Source of the DNA: an uncultured Arachnia sp.
Lineage (GTDB): Bacteria; Actinomycetota; Actinomycetes; Propionibacteriales; Propionibacteriaceae
Direction of reading: 5' to 3'
NCBI GenBank assembly: GCA_947493995.1
Contig: CANLTJ010000004.1
Coordinates: forward strand, 208,193 to 272,192
Length of the DNA stretch: 64,000 nt
Positions 1-7,254 of the stretch are shown here, one piece after another (positions within the stretch are counted from its first letter, which is position 1; each line of letters begins with the position of its first letter). Both the position numbers and the translations under genes were made by a program. The notes under the pieces are model-generated. The model saw only the letters and a program-made list of their open reading frames with translations, was not told the DNA's origin and made no database searches.

Positions 1-239
1 GTCCCTAGGAGGAGTCCCCCGATGCCTGCGAATACGGTGCGTCGAGACAGACCTTGGGGGGAGGCCGGAGTGGCCCCATTGCCGGGATGACGCGGGAAGT
101 CCAGTGTGGAGGCGATGCTCTCCCAAGTGCCCTCAAACGGCTCGGACCACTCTGGTGGGTTCTCTGAGGCGCGACGGAATCGCTGCACGGTGTCTTCAAA
201 GAAGCGCCCTTCCGTCGAGCGGTCATCAATGTCAGGCAT
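1..239 (-). CDS. Putative anti-sigma factor, N-terminal part (runs off window start)
   Basis: This reading frame is not in the ORF track because it is open at the window edge. It begins MPDIDDRSTEGRFFEDTVQR, and its ATG overlaps the end of the ECF sigma gene by 8 bases, so the two are translationally coupled. After about 60 polar residues it enters a hydrophobic stretch (TVFAGIGGLLLG) preceded by SRR, which looks like a membrane anchor with the N-terminus in the cytoplasm. Membrane anti-sigma factors usually sit in this position and have this shape. No zinc-binding HxxxCxxC motif is visible in the part present. The role is inferred from position and topology. Confidence 0.55.
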   Translation of the reverse strand, partial: MPDIDDRSTEGRFFEDTVQRFRRASENPPEWSEPFEGTWESIASTLDFPRHPGNGATPASPQGLSRRTVFAGIGGLLLG

Positions 240-795
240 GTAGCGAATCCACCTCCTCGAATATGTTGCGAAGTCTTTCCAAACCGCGTCTGACGTGGCT
301 CTTGACCGTGCCCAAGGGTATCTCCAGTTCTCTGGAGACCACCTCGTGGGTCTTGTCCTCCAGGAACACCATGCGCAGGATGCGTGCCTTCGGGTCTCCC
401 AGAGTCTCAAGCGCGTCCTTGACGACGACCTGATCGAGAACATCATCGATGGGGGAAGTGTGGCTGTTCGTTTCGTTCGCCGCGGCGGAGTCCTCCAAGC
501 GCGAGCTTCTGCCGCGGGAGCGGAGCGCATCGGCGATCTTGTACCTGCAGATTCCGAGTAGCCAGGCCGGGAGGGCCTCGTCGCTCGGCTGGAGCGTGTG
601 ACGGGACTTCCATGCCGCTATGAAGACTTGCTGCGTGACGTCGTCGGCGTCGGCGTTGGAGCCGAGAGCCGATCGCGCGATGGTGTGGACCAGCCGGGAC
701 CAGCGGGTGAACATCTCGTGCAGTGCCGTTTCGTCACCATCGACCAGCCGGGCAGCAAGAGAAGCCACCGGGCTGGAGAAGGAGTCAAACGTCAC
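232..795 (-). CDS. ECF-type RNA polymerase sigma factor
   Basis: This 187-residue protein has the usual ECF size. Sigma region 2 spans about residues 25-95, with the characteristic DADDVTQQVF segment. Region 4 spans about 125-180 and ends in the helix-turn-helix GTVKSHVRRGLERLR. Such factors direct RNA polymerase to a small regulon when a membrane anti-sigma factor releases them. The start is a GTG with a weak Shine-Dalgarno, and no better in-frame start precedes region 2. It follows a DUF4397 surface-protein gene and overlaps a putative anti-sigma gene, so the unit probably senses an envelope signal. The inducing signal is not visible. Confidence 0.93.
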   Translation of the reverse strand: MTFDSFSSPVASLAARLVDGDETALHEMFTRWSRLVHTIARSALGSNADADDVTQQVFIAAWKSRHTLQPSDEALPAWLLGICRYKIADALRSRGRSSRLEDSAAANETNSHTSPIDDVLDQVVVKDALETLGDPKARILRMVFLEDKTHEVVSRELEIPLGTVKSHVRRGLERLRNIFEEVDSLHA

Positions 796-832
796 GGTTG
801 CAGTCTGCCATGTAGTCGAGACGGATATGGGA

Positions 833-860
833 ACTCCCGGCCCGCAGGCGGGCCGGGAGT
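833..860. terminator. Strong hairpin between DUF4397 gene and sigma gene
   Basis: Perfect 13-base arms (ACTCCCGGCCCGC and its complement) are separated by AG, so the practical stem is about 11 bp with a small loop. It lies just after the DUF4397 stop codon and before the sigma gene. No T-tract follows on either strand. It may attenuate read-through into the sigma gene rather than stop transcription fully. Confidence 0.6.
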
Positions 861-870
861 CCAGATGCGA

Positions 871-1686
871 TCAGGCCTTGACGCTGGCCTGACGGCGGGT
901 GACGATCACAGCGGTGCCGGCGATGGCGAGGGCGCCAATCAGGGCTGCTGCGGTTCCTGCGGACGAGCCTGGACCTTCGGCGCCTGTGGAGGGCATTCCC
1001 GGCTCATCGCCTGCTTCCATGAGGTCGACGGACTGGGTGGCCAGAGCGAGGCTGCCGCCCTCAAGGCTTCCCCAGGCGTAGACGATGAGGTTCTTGCCGT
1101 CTTCCACCGCGACGTCGGCGGGGCCGAGGACAACGGTGTCGGTGCCGGCGGCAACCACATCGACATTCAGAGTGCCTGCCGCGATGTTCAGCATGGCCTC
1201 GTTCGGGTTCTCCAGCGCGCTGATGACTGCTGTTCCGCCAGCGCGTACATCCACGGCCGGGGCGGCTGCGACATGGCGGACGGTGATGCGGCCGCCTTCC
1301 GCGGAGGCGGAGGTGTCATTCACGAACGGCGTCAGCATCGGGGTGCCGTCTGCGCCGAGGTGTGCCGCCACCGTGATGTTGGCGCCACCGGGGACGGTCA
1401 CACCATTGGCTTCGATGATGGCGTCGGCATCGCCGTCCGCGGCGTCGCCAGCAACGACCTTCAGGTCGTAGTCGCCAGCAGGCAGCATCAGGGGATCGGT
1501 CAGTGTGCCGGGAGTGAAGTCATCCAGGAGCCTGTCGCCATTGGCGTAGACGTCGACGGTGGCATCGGGGACGGCGTGGAGAATGGAGACGGTGGCCTCG
1601 TGGTTGTCCGCTACTGCTGCGGGAACGACGAGGAGTGAGGAGGCCAGGCCAAGTGAGCCGGCCGCAAGAAGTCGCTGCAACTTCAT
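871..1686 (-). CDS. Sortase-anchored DUF4397-domain surface protein
   Basis: A 271-residue secreted protein. I start it at MKLQRLL, 14 residues inside the track ORF, because a GAAAGGA Shine-Dalgarno sits just upstream and a clean signal peptide follows (cut near AVADN). Residues about 28-215 hold two DUF4397-type beta-sandwich repeats, recognisable from TVSILHAVPDATVDVYANG and a second ITVRHVAAAPAVDVRAGG. The C-terminus has a sortase-like MPSTG, a hydrophobic helix and a basic tail (RRQASVKA), so covalent attachment to the cell wall is likely. No enzymatic residues are evident. It lies upstream of an ECF sigma/anti-sigma pair in the same direction and may be a target or part of that signalling unit. 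Confidence 0.88.
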   Translation of the reverse strand: MKLQRLLAAGSLGLASSLLVVPAAVADNHEATVSILHAVPDATVDVYANGDRLLDDFTPGTLTDPLMLPAGDYDLKVVAGDAADGDADAIIEANGVTVPGGANITVAAHLGADGTPMLTPFVNDTSASAEGGRITVRHVAAAPAVDVRAGGTAVISALENPNEAMLNIAAGTLNVDVVAAGTDTVVLGPADVAVEDGKNLIVYAWGSLEGGSLALATQSVDLMEAGDEPGMPSTGAEGPGSSAGTAAALIGALAIAGTAVIVTRRQASVKA

Positions 1687-1712
1687 GGGATCGATCCTTT
1701 CGGTACGAGTAG

Positions 1713-1730
1713 GGGTGGCGATTGCCACCC
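1713..1730. terminator. Hairpin between SGNH esterase gene and DUF4397 gene
   Basis: Perfect 7-base arms GGGTGGC and GCCACCC flank the loop GATT. It is about 85 bases past the stop of the SGNH gene and about 27 bases before the DUF4397 start, so it could end the upstream transcript or form a structure in the DUF4397 leader. There is no T-tract. Confidence 0.4.
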
Positions 1731-1815
1731 TCTGACCAGTACTTCGCGCCGGGCGTGCCCTTCGGATGCACCTGGATCGACAAATTCTTCGATATGGAGG
1801 GGTGTTGGCTCGACG

Positions 1816-4800
1816 TCAGGGCTTGAACCGCACCATGTTGTTGAACACCCACCCCTGCGACGGGGAGTAGAGCCATCCGCCGTTCGGCTGTTTCTCCGCC
1901 GCAACAAAGCTGGTCCAGATGTAGGAGCGGCACCCGTTGCGACCCGTCGCAGCAGTGTCGCACTCCGTCTTCCACCGGCGTCCACCGGCTGCTGTCCACT
2001 GCCCCGTACTGGCCAAGGGATTCGTCTTCCACGCCGCCCGGGTCATCCTCGGCAGGTAGGTCATGTTGTTGAACACCCAACCGTTGGAGGTGCGATACGT
2101 GCCGTCAACGAGATCGACGGTCGTCCCCCAGATGTCCGTGCGGCATCTGAGCGTCTGCGAGTACGGCTCACACGTGGTGTGCCAGTGACGGCCATTGACG
2201 AAGTGCAGACCCGGAGTTGAGTAGACGTCAACCGGGGTGGGGGACGGCGACGAAGGGGGGCGCGTCGGCGGATCCTTGGTGGCCACGACGGTGGGAGTGA
2301 TAGTGACCGTCGACGTCATGGTGGTCGTCGTCGTCACAGTGGGTGTGACGATGAGGGTCGGAGTGATCGTCACCGTCGGGGTCGTGGTGATCGTCGGCGT
2401 GACGGTGACTGTGGGTGTCACCGTGAGCGTCGGAGTGACGGTGAGAGTGGAAGTGACCGTGACGGTGGGTGCAGGCGTGGACGTGGCCGTGGTGTCGACG
2501 GTGATGTCCACCACCTGTGGCGCCACCCGCGCTCGCTGGTTGGCGGCCGATGCATTGACGACAACCCTGAACACATCTCCGTCGACTGCATCCGCCGGGA
2601 CCTGAAGAGCAACTCTCGCAGTGGCCGTGGTTGCGACGGCAATCCCGGGAACGGCGACGCTGGCTTCCGGGCCATTGATGGTCGCGGTATTGCCCTCGGC
2701 CGTGAGGCTCACCAGTTCTGCCGTGTGACCCAGGACGTGGGCGCTGAAGGCGCGGGAGTCCCCGGGTGCTCCGCTCGTGGTGAGGATGGCGTCGAAAGCC
2801 ACCACTTCACCCGCGGCGGCACTCATCGCGGCGGGGACCTCCAGGCTGAGCGTGGCCGCGGGCCGGACGGAGGAATTGGCACTGTTGGAACGGCCGTCCC
2901 AGATTCCCAGGTCCGTCAACACCTTGTACGCCATCTTCTGGTGCGCCTGTGCGGTGAGTTGGCCGTCCTCGAACCAAGTGGATGGCACGGTTGTGCTGTT
3001 GGTCAGACGCATTTCCGCGGCGAGGTCGATGACGAAGGCCCGGTGCGCGGCAGCTGCCGCGCGCATGGCCTCGTTGCCCTCCGGCGACGTGCGCTCAAGC
3101 AGCGGTGATGTCATCAGAACAGGGGTGCTTCCCAGCGCCCGGACTGCCGCGATGGCGTCGCCCAGCTGCTGCGCATAGGCGTCTGTGCCACCCGCTGCCG
3201 TGATGTCGGATTCCACCAGCGGGAGCAGCACCAGACGAGATTCGGGCAGGGCGGGCTGCGTTTCCAGCCAGGCGATCCTCGCGGGCAGCGACGCCGCCCC
3301 CGGCGTCGCCGTGACGACGTAGTCGCGCCGGTGTCCGCGTTCCCAGCGGTTGCGTTCCGAGAGAATCTGGGGCCAGGATCGCCATCCGTCGTCCGGCGCG
3401 TTGAGCTGCGCCTCCTCTCCCAGAATGACCAGCGGCACCGAAGTGCTGGTGGGGCTGCCGAACCCGAGGAAGGCGTTCACGAAGTCCGCGGCGGGGGTGA
3501 CTGCGCCCCTCTCCACCAGGAAGTTGAAAGGTTCGGCGGGCTGGGCCCATGACCAGAATCGTTCCACGGAGCCGACGAAACCGTCGATGACGCCATCGTC
3601 GCTGTCGGGCATGCCCCCAATGTGCAGGGAGTCGATGGTGACAACATCGGCCCCGAAGATCTGCCGGGGTGCCACCGACACAGTGAGGCCATCCACGAAC
3701 AGCCGGGTGCCACCGTCCCCGGCAGCCAGCGCCACAGTGTGCTTCTCCCCGTCGTCGAGTCCCATGTCGGGTGAGGAGAGGGTGAGCAGCGATGTGCCGG
3801 CGTTGGACACCTCCACTTGGACGCCACCGTCGACGCTCACCACCTTCAGGTAGGAATCGGTGCGGGACGAGTCGTGCAGGGCGAACAGCACGCCGGGGGC
3901 CCGGGTGGTGGTGGAGAACCGTGCAAGGTAAGTGCCCTCCACCTGCCGATGGATGGGGAGGTCTGCAAGGTCGCTGCTGCGATCTTCGATCCGCTCGCCG
4001 GTGAAGGCGCCGGGGAACTGGTATCCATAGGTCTGCTGAACCGGGGTGTTGAGGGTGGGGGAGCTGCCCGGCTTCAGCCCGCCGGCAGGGAGGTCGTTCT
4101 CGGCGCCAATGCCGCTCGAGGTGTCCCATCGGCCAAAGGTTTCGAAGAAGTTGCGCGTGAACTGCCAGTGTCCGTGGGCGCTCGGGTGGATGTTGTCGCC
4201 GTACCAGAGGTCGGGGGCTTCGCCGGCGTTGGCATGCTGCCAGTCGCCGTAGTTGTCGACGAGGACCACGCGATGCTGCGCGGCCACCTCGCGCATCGCC
4301 TGGACGTAGAGGGGATAGTCGGCCCTGGCTCCGCTGGCGCCGCCCCGGATGGGATTGGATGTGGCGAAGACGGGGATGGCGTCCTCGGCACGCGTCTTGT
4401 CGATGATGGCCGCCAGGTTTGCCCTGAACATCGCCAGGCTCTGCCCCGTGCTCGTGGCAGCATCGTTCATGCCGATCATCGTGACCACCACGTCGGGGTC
4501 GTAGCGGCCTGCGCGCTCCTCGAAGGTGTCGTTGATCCCGATGGTGTTGTTCCCCGCACCTGCCGTGTCTCCTGAGATGGCGGTGTTGACCACCAGATCA
4601 CGACCATTGCCCAACTCGGCCAGACGGGCTGCCACCTGTTCCGACCAGGAGCGGTAGCCGTAGGTGTGCAATGCGCCGTGCGTAATGGAGTCACCGGTGA
4701 ACACCCACGTTGCCGGTTCGCTCCGATCTTCCTGCACGAGGGCGAGCAGCTCAGCGAAATCCGGAAGCGCGACGGGGTATCTGTTGATCGCCGAGTCCGT

Positions 4801-5472
4801 GCCAATTCCCTGCATCTCTGAGGGGGTCATACGCCCGTCCATGATGGCGATCCGGTTGATGCTGCCCGTGAAGAAATTCGTCCATGTGTCGTCAGCGCCG
4901 GCCATCGCGCCGACGTGCACGCTGTCCAGCCCTTCGATTGACGCCAGGAACGCGTCGCTGGTTCCGAAGTACACCGGACTGGCGTCGAGGTGGATCCAGA
5001 GGAAGCCGCGATCAACGACGACGTGCACCTGGTGTGCCTCGCCCGCAACCACCTTGGCATCGATCGTCTCGTCGATCAGCGTCATGCCGCCCGTGGTCAC
5101 CCGCCACCTCAGGGAATCACCCTCCAGGCTCAGCACGGCCGCATCGGCCGGGTCCGCGCTGGAGAACAGGTGCGCGATCGTCTGGCTACCGGTGGTTGTC
5201 GCCGGGGTGAAGTTCACCTGGATCGTGCCCTCAGGCAAGGACGCCGCGGACGCCATGCCGTCCGCTCCGGGACCGTAACCGCGATGCTCGGACCCATCGA
5301 AGGTGCTGTCGGCATGGCCGGGAGCCCAGCCGAAACCGAACACCAGACTGGATTGGGCGTCCACCGGCTCCTCGGCCCGGGCGGCGGATTGGCCGAGGCT
5401 CAGCGTTGTCAGGAACACGGCCAGTACCACGAGGCAGGCAGTCACCTGGCGTCTTTCGTCATTGAAGCGCAT
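1816..5472 (-). CDS. Giant secreted multidomain SGNH-hydrolase/LamG protein with C-terminal VFNN domain
   Basis: The true start is MRFNDERRQ, far inside the 1531-residue track ORF, because a typical signal peptide (VTACLVVLAVFLTTLSLG, cut near ARA) begins there and the upstream part overlaps the divergent nei gene. The 1218-residue product has a LamG/concanavalin-like domain (about 40-215) and an SGNH hydrolase (about 255-480) with GDSITH near 260 and DNIHP near 427. These are followed by a second LamG-like domain (about 485-635) and a degenerate second SGNH-like domain (about 645-860). An Ig-like segment and a Thr/Val/Pro linker (about 997-1080) lead to a 138-residue domain with two WVFNN motifs. 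It probably removes acyl groups from polysaccharide outside the cell. The substrate is unknown. Confidence 0.85.
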   Translation of the reverse strand: MRFNDERRQVTACLVVLAVFLTTLSLGQSAARAEEPVDAQSSLVFGFGWAPGHADSTFDGSEHRGYGPGADGMASAASLPEGTIQVNFTPATTTGSQTIAHLFSSADPADAAVLSLEGDSLRWRVTTGGMTLIDETIDAKVVAGEAHQVHVVVDRGFLWIHLDASPVYFGTSDAFLASIEGLDSVHVGAMAGADDTWTNFFTGSINRIAIMDGRMTPSEMQGIGTDSAINRYPVALPDFAELLALVQEDRSEPATWVFTGDSITHGALHTYGYRSWSEQVAARLAELGNGRDLVVNTAISGDTAGAGNNTIGINDTFEERAGRYDPDVVVTMIGMNDAATSTGQSLAMFRANLAAIIDKTRAEDAIPVFATSNPIRGGASGARADYPLYVQAMREVAAQHRVVLVDNYGDWQHANAGEAPDLWYGDNIHPSAHGHWQFTRNFFETFGRWDTSSGIGAENDLPAGGLKPGSSPTLNTPVQQTYGYQFPGAFTGERIEDRSSDLADLPIHRQVEGTYLARFSTTTRAPGVLFALHDSSRTDSYLKVVSVDGGVQVEVSNAGTSLLTLSSPDMGLDDGEKHTVALAAGDGGTRLFVDGLTVSVAPRQIFGADVVTIDSLHIGGMPDSDDGVIDGFVGSVERFWSWAQPAEPFNFLVERGAVTPAADFVNAFLGFGSPTSTSVPLVILGEEAQLNAPDDGWRSWPQILSERNRWERGHRRDYVVTATPGAASLPARIAWLETQPALPESRLVLLPLVESDITAAGGTDAYAQQLGDAIAAVRALGSTPVLMTSPLLERTSPEGNEAMRAAAAAHRAFVIDLAAEMRLTNSTTVPSTWFEDGQLTAQAHQKMAYKVLTDLGIWDGRSNSANSSVRPAATLSLEVPAAMSAAAGEVVAFDAILTTSGAPGDSRAFSAHVLGHTAELVSLTAEGNTATINGPEASVAVPGIAVATTATARVALQVPADAVDGDVFRVVVNASAANQRARVAPQVVDITVDTTATSTPAPTVTVTSTLTVTPTLTVTPTVTVTPTITTTPTVTITPTLIVTPTVTTTTTMTSTVTITPTVVATKDPPTRPPSSPSPTPVDVYSTPGLHFVNGRHWHTTCEPYSQTLRCRTDIWGTTVDLVDGTYRTSNGWVFNNMTYLPRMTRAAWKTNPLASTGQWTAAGGRRWKTECDTAATGRNGCRSYIWTSFVAAEKQPNGGWLYSPSQGWVFNNMVRFKP
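1819..2232 (-). other. VFNN domain copy 1 (C-terminus of SGNH protein)
   Basis: This covers residues 1081-1218 of the SGNH protein. Two halves share the same order of motifs: GR-x-W, a Cys pair about 9-10 residues apart, an I-W pair, then GWVFNN. The same domain is found in three other proteins in this window, starting near 11325, 12759 and 29230. No name for it is known to me. Confidence 0.75.
2285..2480 (-). repeat. Degenerate Thr-Val-Thr-Pro coding repeat (linker)
   Basis: On the coding strand the DNA alternates near-copies of a short unit giving TVTVTPT-like peptides (TLTVTPTLTVTPTVTVTP). It is a mucin-like stalk between the enzymatic part and the C-terminal domain of the SGNH protein. 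The unit length varies, so recombination or slippage could change stalk length. Confidence 0.7.
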
Positions 5473-5610
5473 GAGTGGAGTGTAGTAGCGTCGAGGCTGG
5501 TCGTGTCCACAAATTTGCTGTAGGTGCGCAATATTCGCGCAGTTGGCCGCCCGGGATGTCCGGCCATTTCTTCGCGGGTGACCACGTCCCTCGGCGGCTA
5601 CTCTGTGGTT

Positions 5611-6504
5611 ATGCCTGAAGGACACGTCATCCACCGTCTGGCCGCCCGGCTCAGTGCGGTCTTCGGTGGGGACGCAGTGTCCGTCGACTCCCCGCAGGGA
5701 TTGTTCTCCGTGGAGGCGTCGCGTCTTGACGGCGCGACCCTCATGGGTGCGGAGGCGGTGGGCAAACACCTGTTCATCGAGTTCGACGTGCCGGATCCCC
5801 GCTGGATCCACATTCATCTCGGGCTCATCGGGAGACTGAGGATTGAGCACCAGTCCCCGGTGCGCGGTCAGATCAGACTGAGAATCTCCGACGGCGAAAC
5901 CGAAGCGCTGCTCAGTGGACCGCAATGGTGCAGAAGCGTCACGACTGCCCAGCGGGACGACGTCATCAGCTCCTCCGGACCGGATCCGTTGCGCGAGGAC
6001 GCGGATCCCGATCGGGGCTTCGACAGGGTCACGCGCTCGGGCAAAACGATCGCGGCACTGCTCATGGACCAGCGCATTGCCGCAGGCGTGGGCAACATCT
6101 TCCGCGCCGAGGTGCTCTTCCGTCACCGGCTGCGGCCATCGACGCCGGGGCGCGAGATTGATCGCCGCACCTGGCAGATCATCTGGGACGACCTGGTGCA
6201 GATCATGCGTAGCGGATTCCTCACGGGACGCATCGACACCGTCCGCGACGAGCATCTTCCGGAAGCGCAGGGGCGGGCAGCCCGACGGGACCGCCACGGC
6301 GGGGAGGTCTACGTCTATCGTCGCGCCGGGCAGGAGTGCCTCGTGTGCGGCAGCACCGTGCGCTCCGCAGTGCTGGAAGGTCGCAACATGTACTGGTGCC
6401 CTCGATGCCAACGCCGCAAACGCGCTGTCGGCCCCTCAACCGGCGCAGCGACAGTCACCGCCACACAACCTGCGCGATTCACACCATCAGGCGTGCATTC
6501 CTGA
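5611..6504 (+). CDS. nei: Formamidopyrimidine/endonuclease VIII-type DNA glycosylase-AP lyase
   Basis: Starting at MPEGHVIHRL the protein has 297 residues and places the catalytic Pro2 and Glu3 at the N-terminus, as the family requires after Met removal. The track ORF is extended by 29 residues with no support. A lysine-containing GKHLF beta-hairpin, the H2TH region (AAGVGNIFRAEVLF) and a C-terminal zinc finger (CLVCGS and CPRCQ) complete the fold. The enzyme removes oxidised bases and nicks the abasic site. It is divergent from the SGNH gene and unrelated to its neighbours. Actinobacterial Nei1 and Nei2 types cannot be separated by eye. Confidence 0.93.
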   Translation: MPEGHVIHRLAARLSAVFGGDAVSVDSPQGLFSVEASRLDGATLMGAEAVGKHLFIEFDVPDPRWIHIHLGLIGRLRIEHQSPVRGQIRLRISDGETEALLSGPQWCRSVTTAQRDDVISSSGPDPLREDADPDRGFDRVTRSGKTIAALLMDQRIAAGVGNIFRAEVLFRHRLRPSTPGREIDRRTWQIIWDDLVQIMRSGFLTGRIDTVRDEHLPEAQGRAARRDRHGGEVYVYRRAGQECLVCGSTVRSAVLEGRNMYWCPRCQRRKRAVGPSTGAATVTATQPARFTPSGVHS

Positions 6505-6530
6505 CTGCTCCTGGCGATCATTGTTAGGCT
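6501..6530 (+). promoter_or_regulatory. Probable promoter of the phosphorylase operon, leaderless
   Basis: A -35-like CTGACT and a -10-like TAGGCT are separated by 18 bases. The -10 box ends only 7 bases before the ATG of the phosphoglucomutase gene, and no Shine-Dalgarno is present. This is the pattern of leaderless actinobacterial transcripts. Confidence 0.4.
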
Positions 6531-6537
6531 GACACCC

Positions 6538-7254
6538 ATGCAGCTGACCGCTTACCGGGCCTGGCTTTTTGACCTCGACGGAGTCATCACACCCACCGCT
6601 GAAGTGCACATGCGGGCGTGGGCGGACATGTTCAACACATTCCTCTCCTCGCGCGGCATCGATGAGCGCTACCGCGACGACGACTACTTCCGCCACGTCG
6701 ACGGCAAACCCCGCTACGACGGGGTGCGCGACTTTCTCAGGTCGCGCGACATCGAGTTGCCGGAGGGGACCCCCGACGACGATCCGCACCAGGAGACGGT
6801 GTGCGGTCTCGGGAACCGCAAGAACGCTGTGTTCAACGACATCCTGCAACGAGACGGTGTCACGGCCTACCCCGGCTCCGTGGCACTGCTGGACCAGCTG
6901 CGGGATCTGGGCCTGGAGGTCGCGGTGGTGTCCTCCTCGCGCAACGCCGTCGAGGTGCTGCGGGCAGCGGGACTGTCGGACCGGTTCGAGGTGGTGGTCG
7001 ACGGCAACGTGGCCAGGGACCACGGGCTTCGCGGCAAACCCGCACCCGACACCTACGAGTTCGCGTCCGACGAGCTGGGCGTCCCCCACGAGCACTCCAT
7101 CGTCATCGAGGACGCGCTTTCGGGAGTTGCCGCCGGAGCGGCGGGTGCGTTCGGTCTCGTGGTGGGCGTCGACCGCGGTGTCGGTGAGCGAGAGCTGATC
7201 AGGGCCGGCGCGGACGTCGTCGTCTCCGATCTCGCGGAGTTGATGAACGCATGA
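6538..7254 (+). CDS. pgmB: Beta-phosphoglucomutase (HAD family)
   Basis: A 238-residue HAD-superfamily phosphotransferase with the nucleophile motif FDLDGVI at residues 10-16, a helical cap, the serine motif VVSSS near 125, the lysine motif GKPAPD near 163 and the acidic motif IEDALSG near 185. Beta-phosphoglucomutase converts beta-glucose 1-phosphate, released by inverting GH65 phosphorylases, to glucose 6-phosphate. The next gene is exactly such a phosphorylase and overlaps it by ATGA, which makes the assignment strong. It acts in the cytoplasm. Confidence 0.93.
   Translation: MQLTAYRAWLFDLDGVITPTAEVHMRAWADMFNTFLSSRGIDERYRDDDYFRHVDGKPRYDGVRDFLRSRDIELPEGTPDDDPHQETVCGLGNRKNAVFNDILQRDGVTAYPGSVALLDQLRDLGLEVAVVSSSRNAVEVLRAAGLSDRFEVVVDGNVARDHGLRGKPAPDTYEFASDELGVPHEHSIVIEDALSGVAAGAAGAFGLVVGVDRGVGERELIRAGADVVVSDLAELMNA

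Noticed and set aside
598-1638. Plus-strand ORF of 346 residues across the DUF4397 and sigma genes
   Set aside because: It is Gly/Ala/Asp-rich antisense shadow of a well-supported secreted protein and has no domain motifs or ribosome site.
2237-2605. Possible CRISPR-like or tandem repeat array
   Set aside because: The repeated units are codon-phased and encode a Thr/Val/Pro linker; there are no unique spacers of constant length.
5473-6411. N-terminal extension of the SGNH ORF to 1531 residues
   Set aside because: The extension is antisense to nei, and a clean signal peptide starts at 5472.
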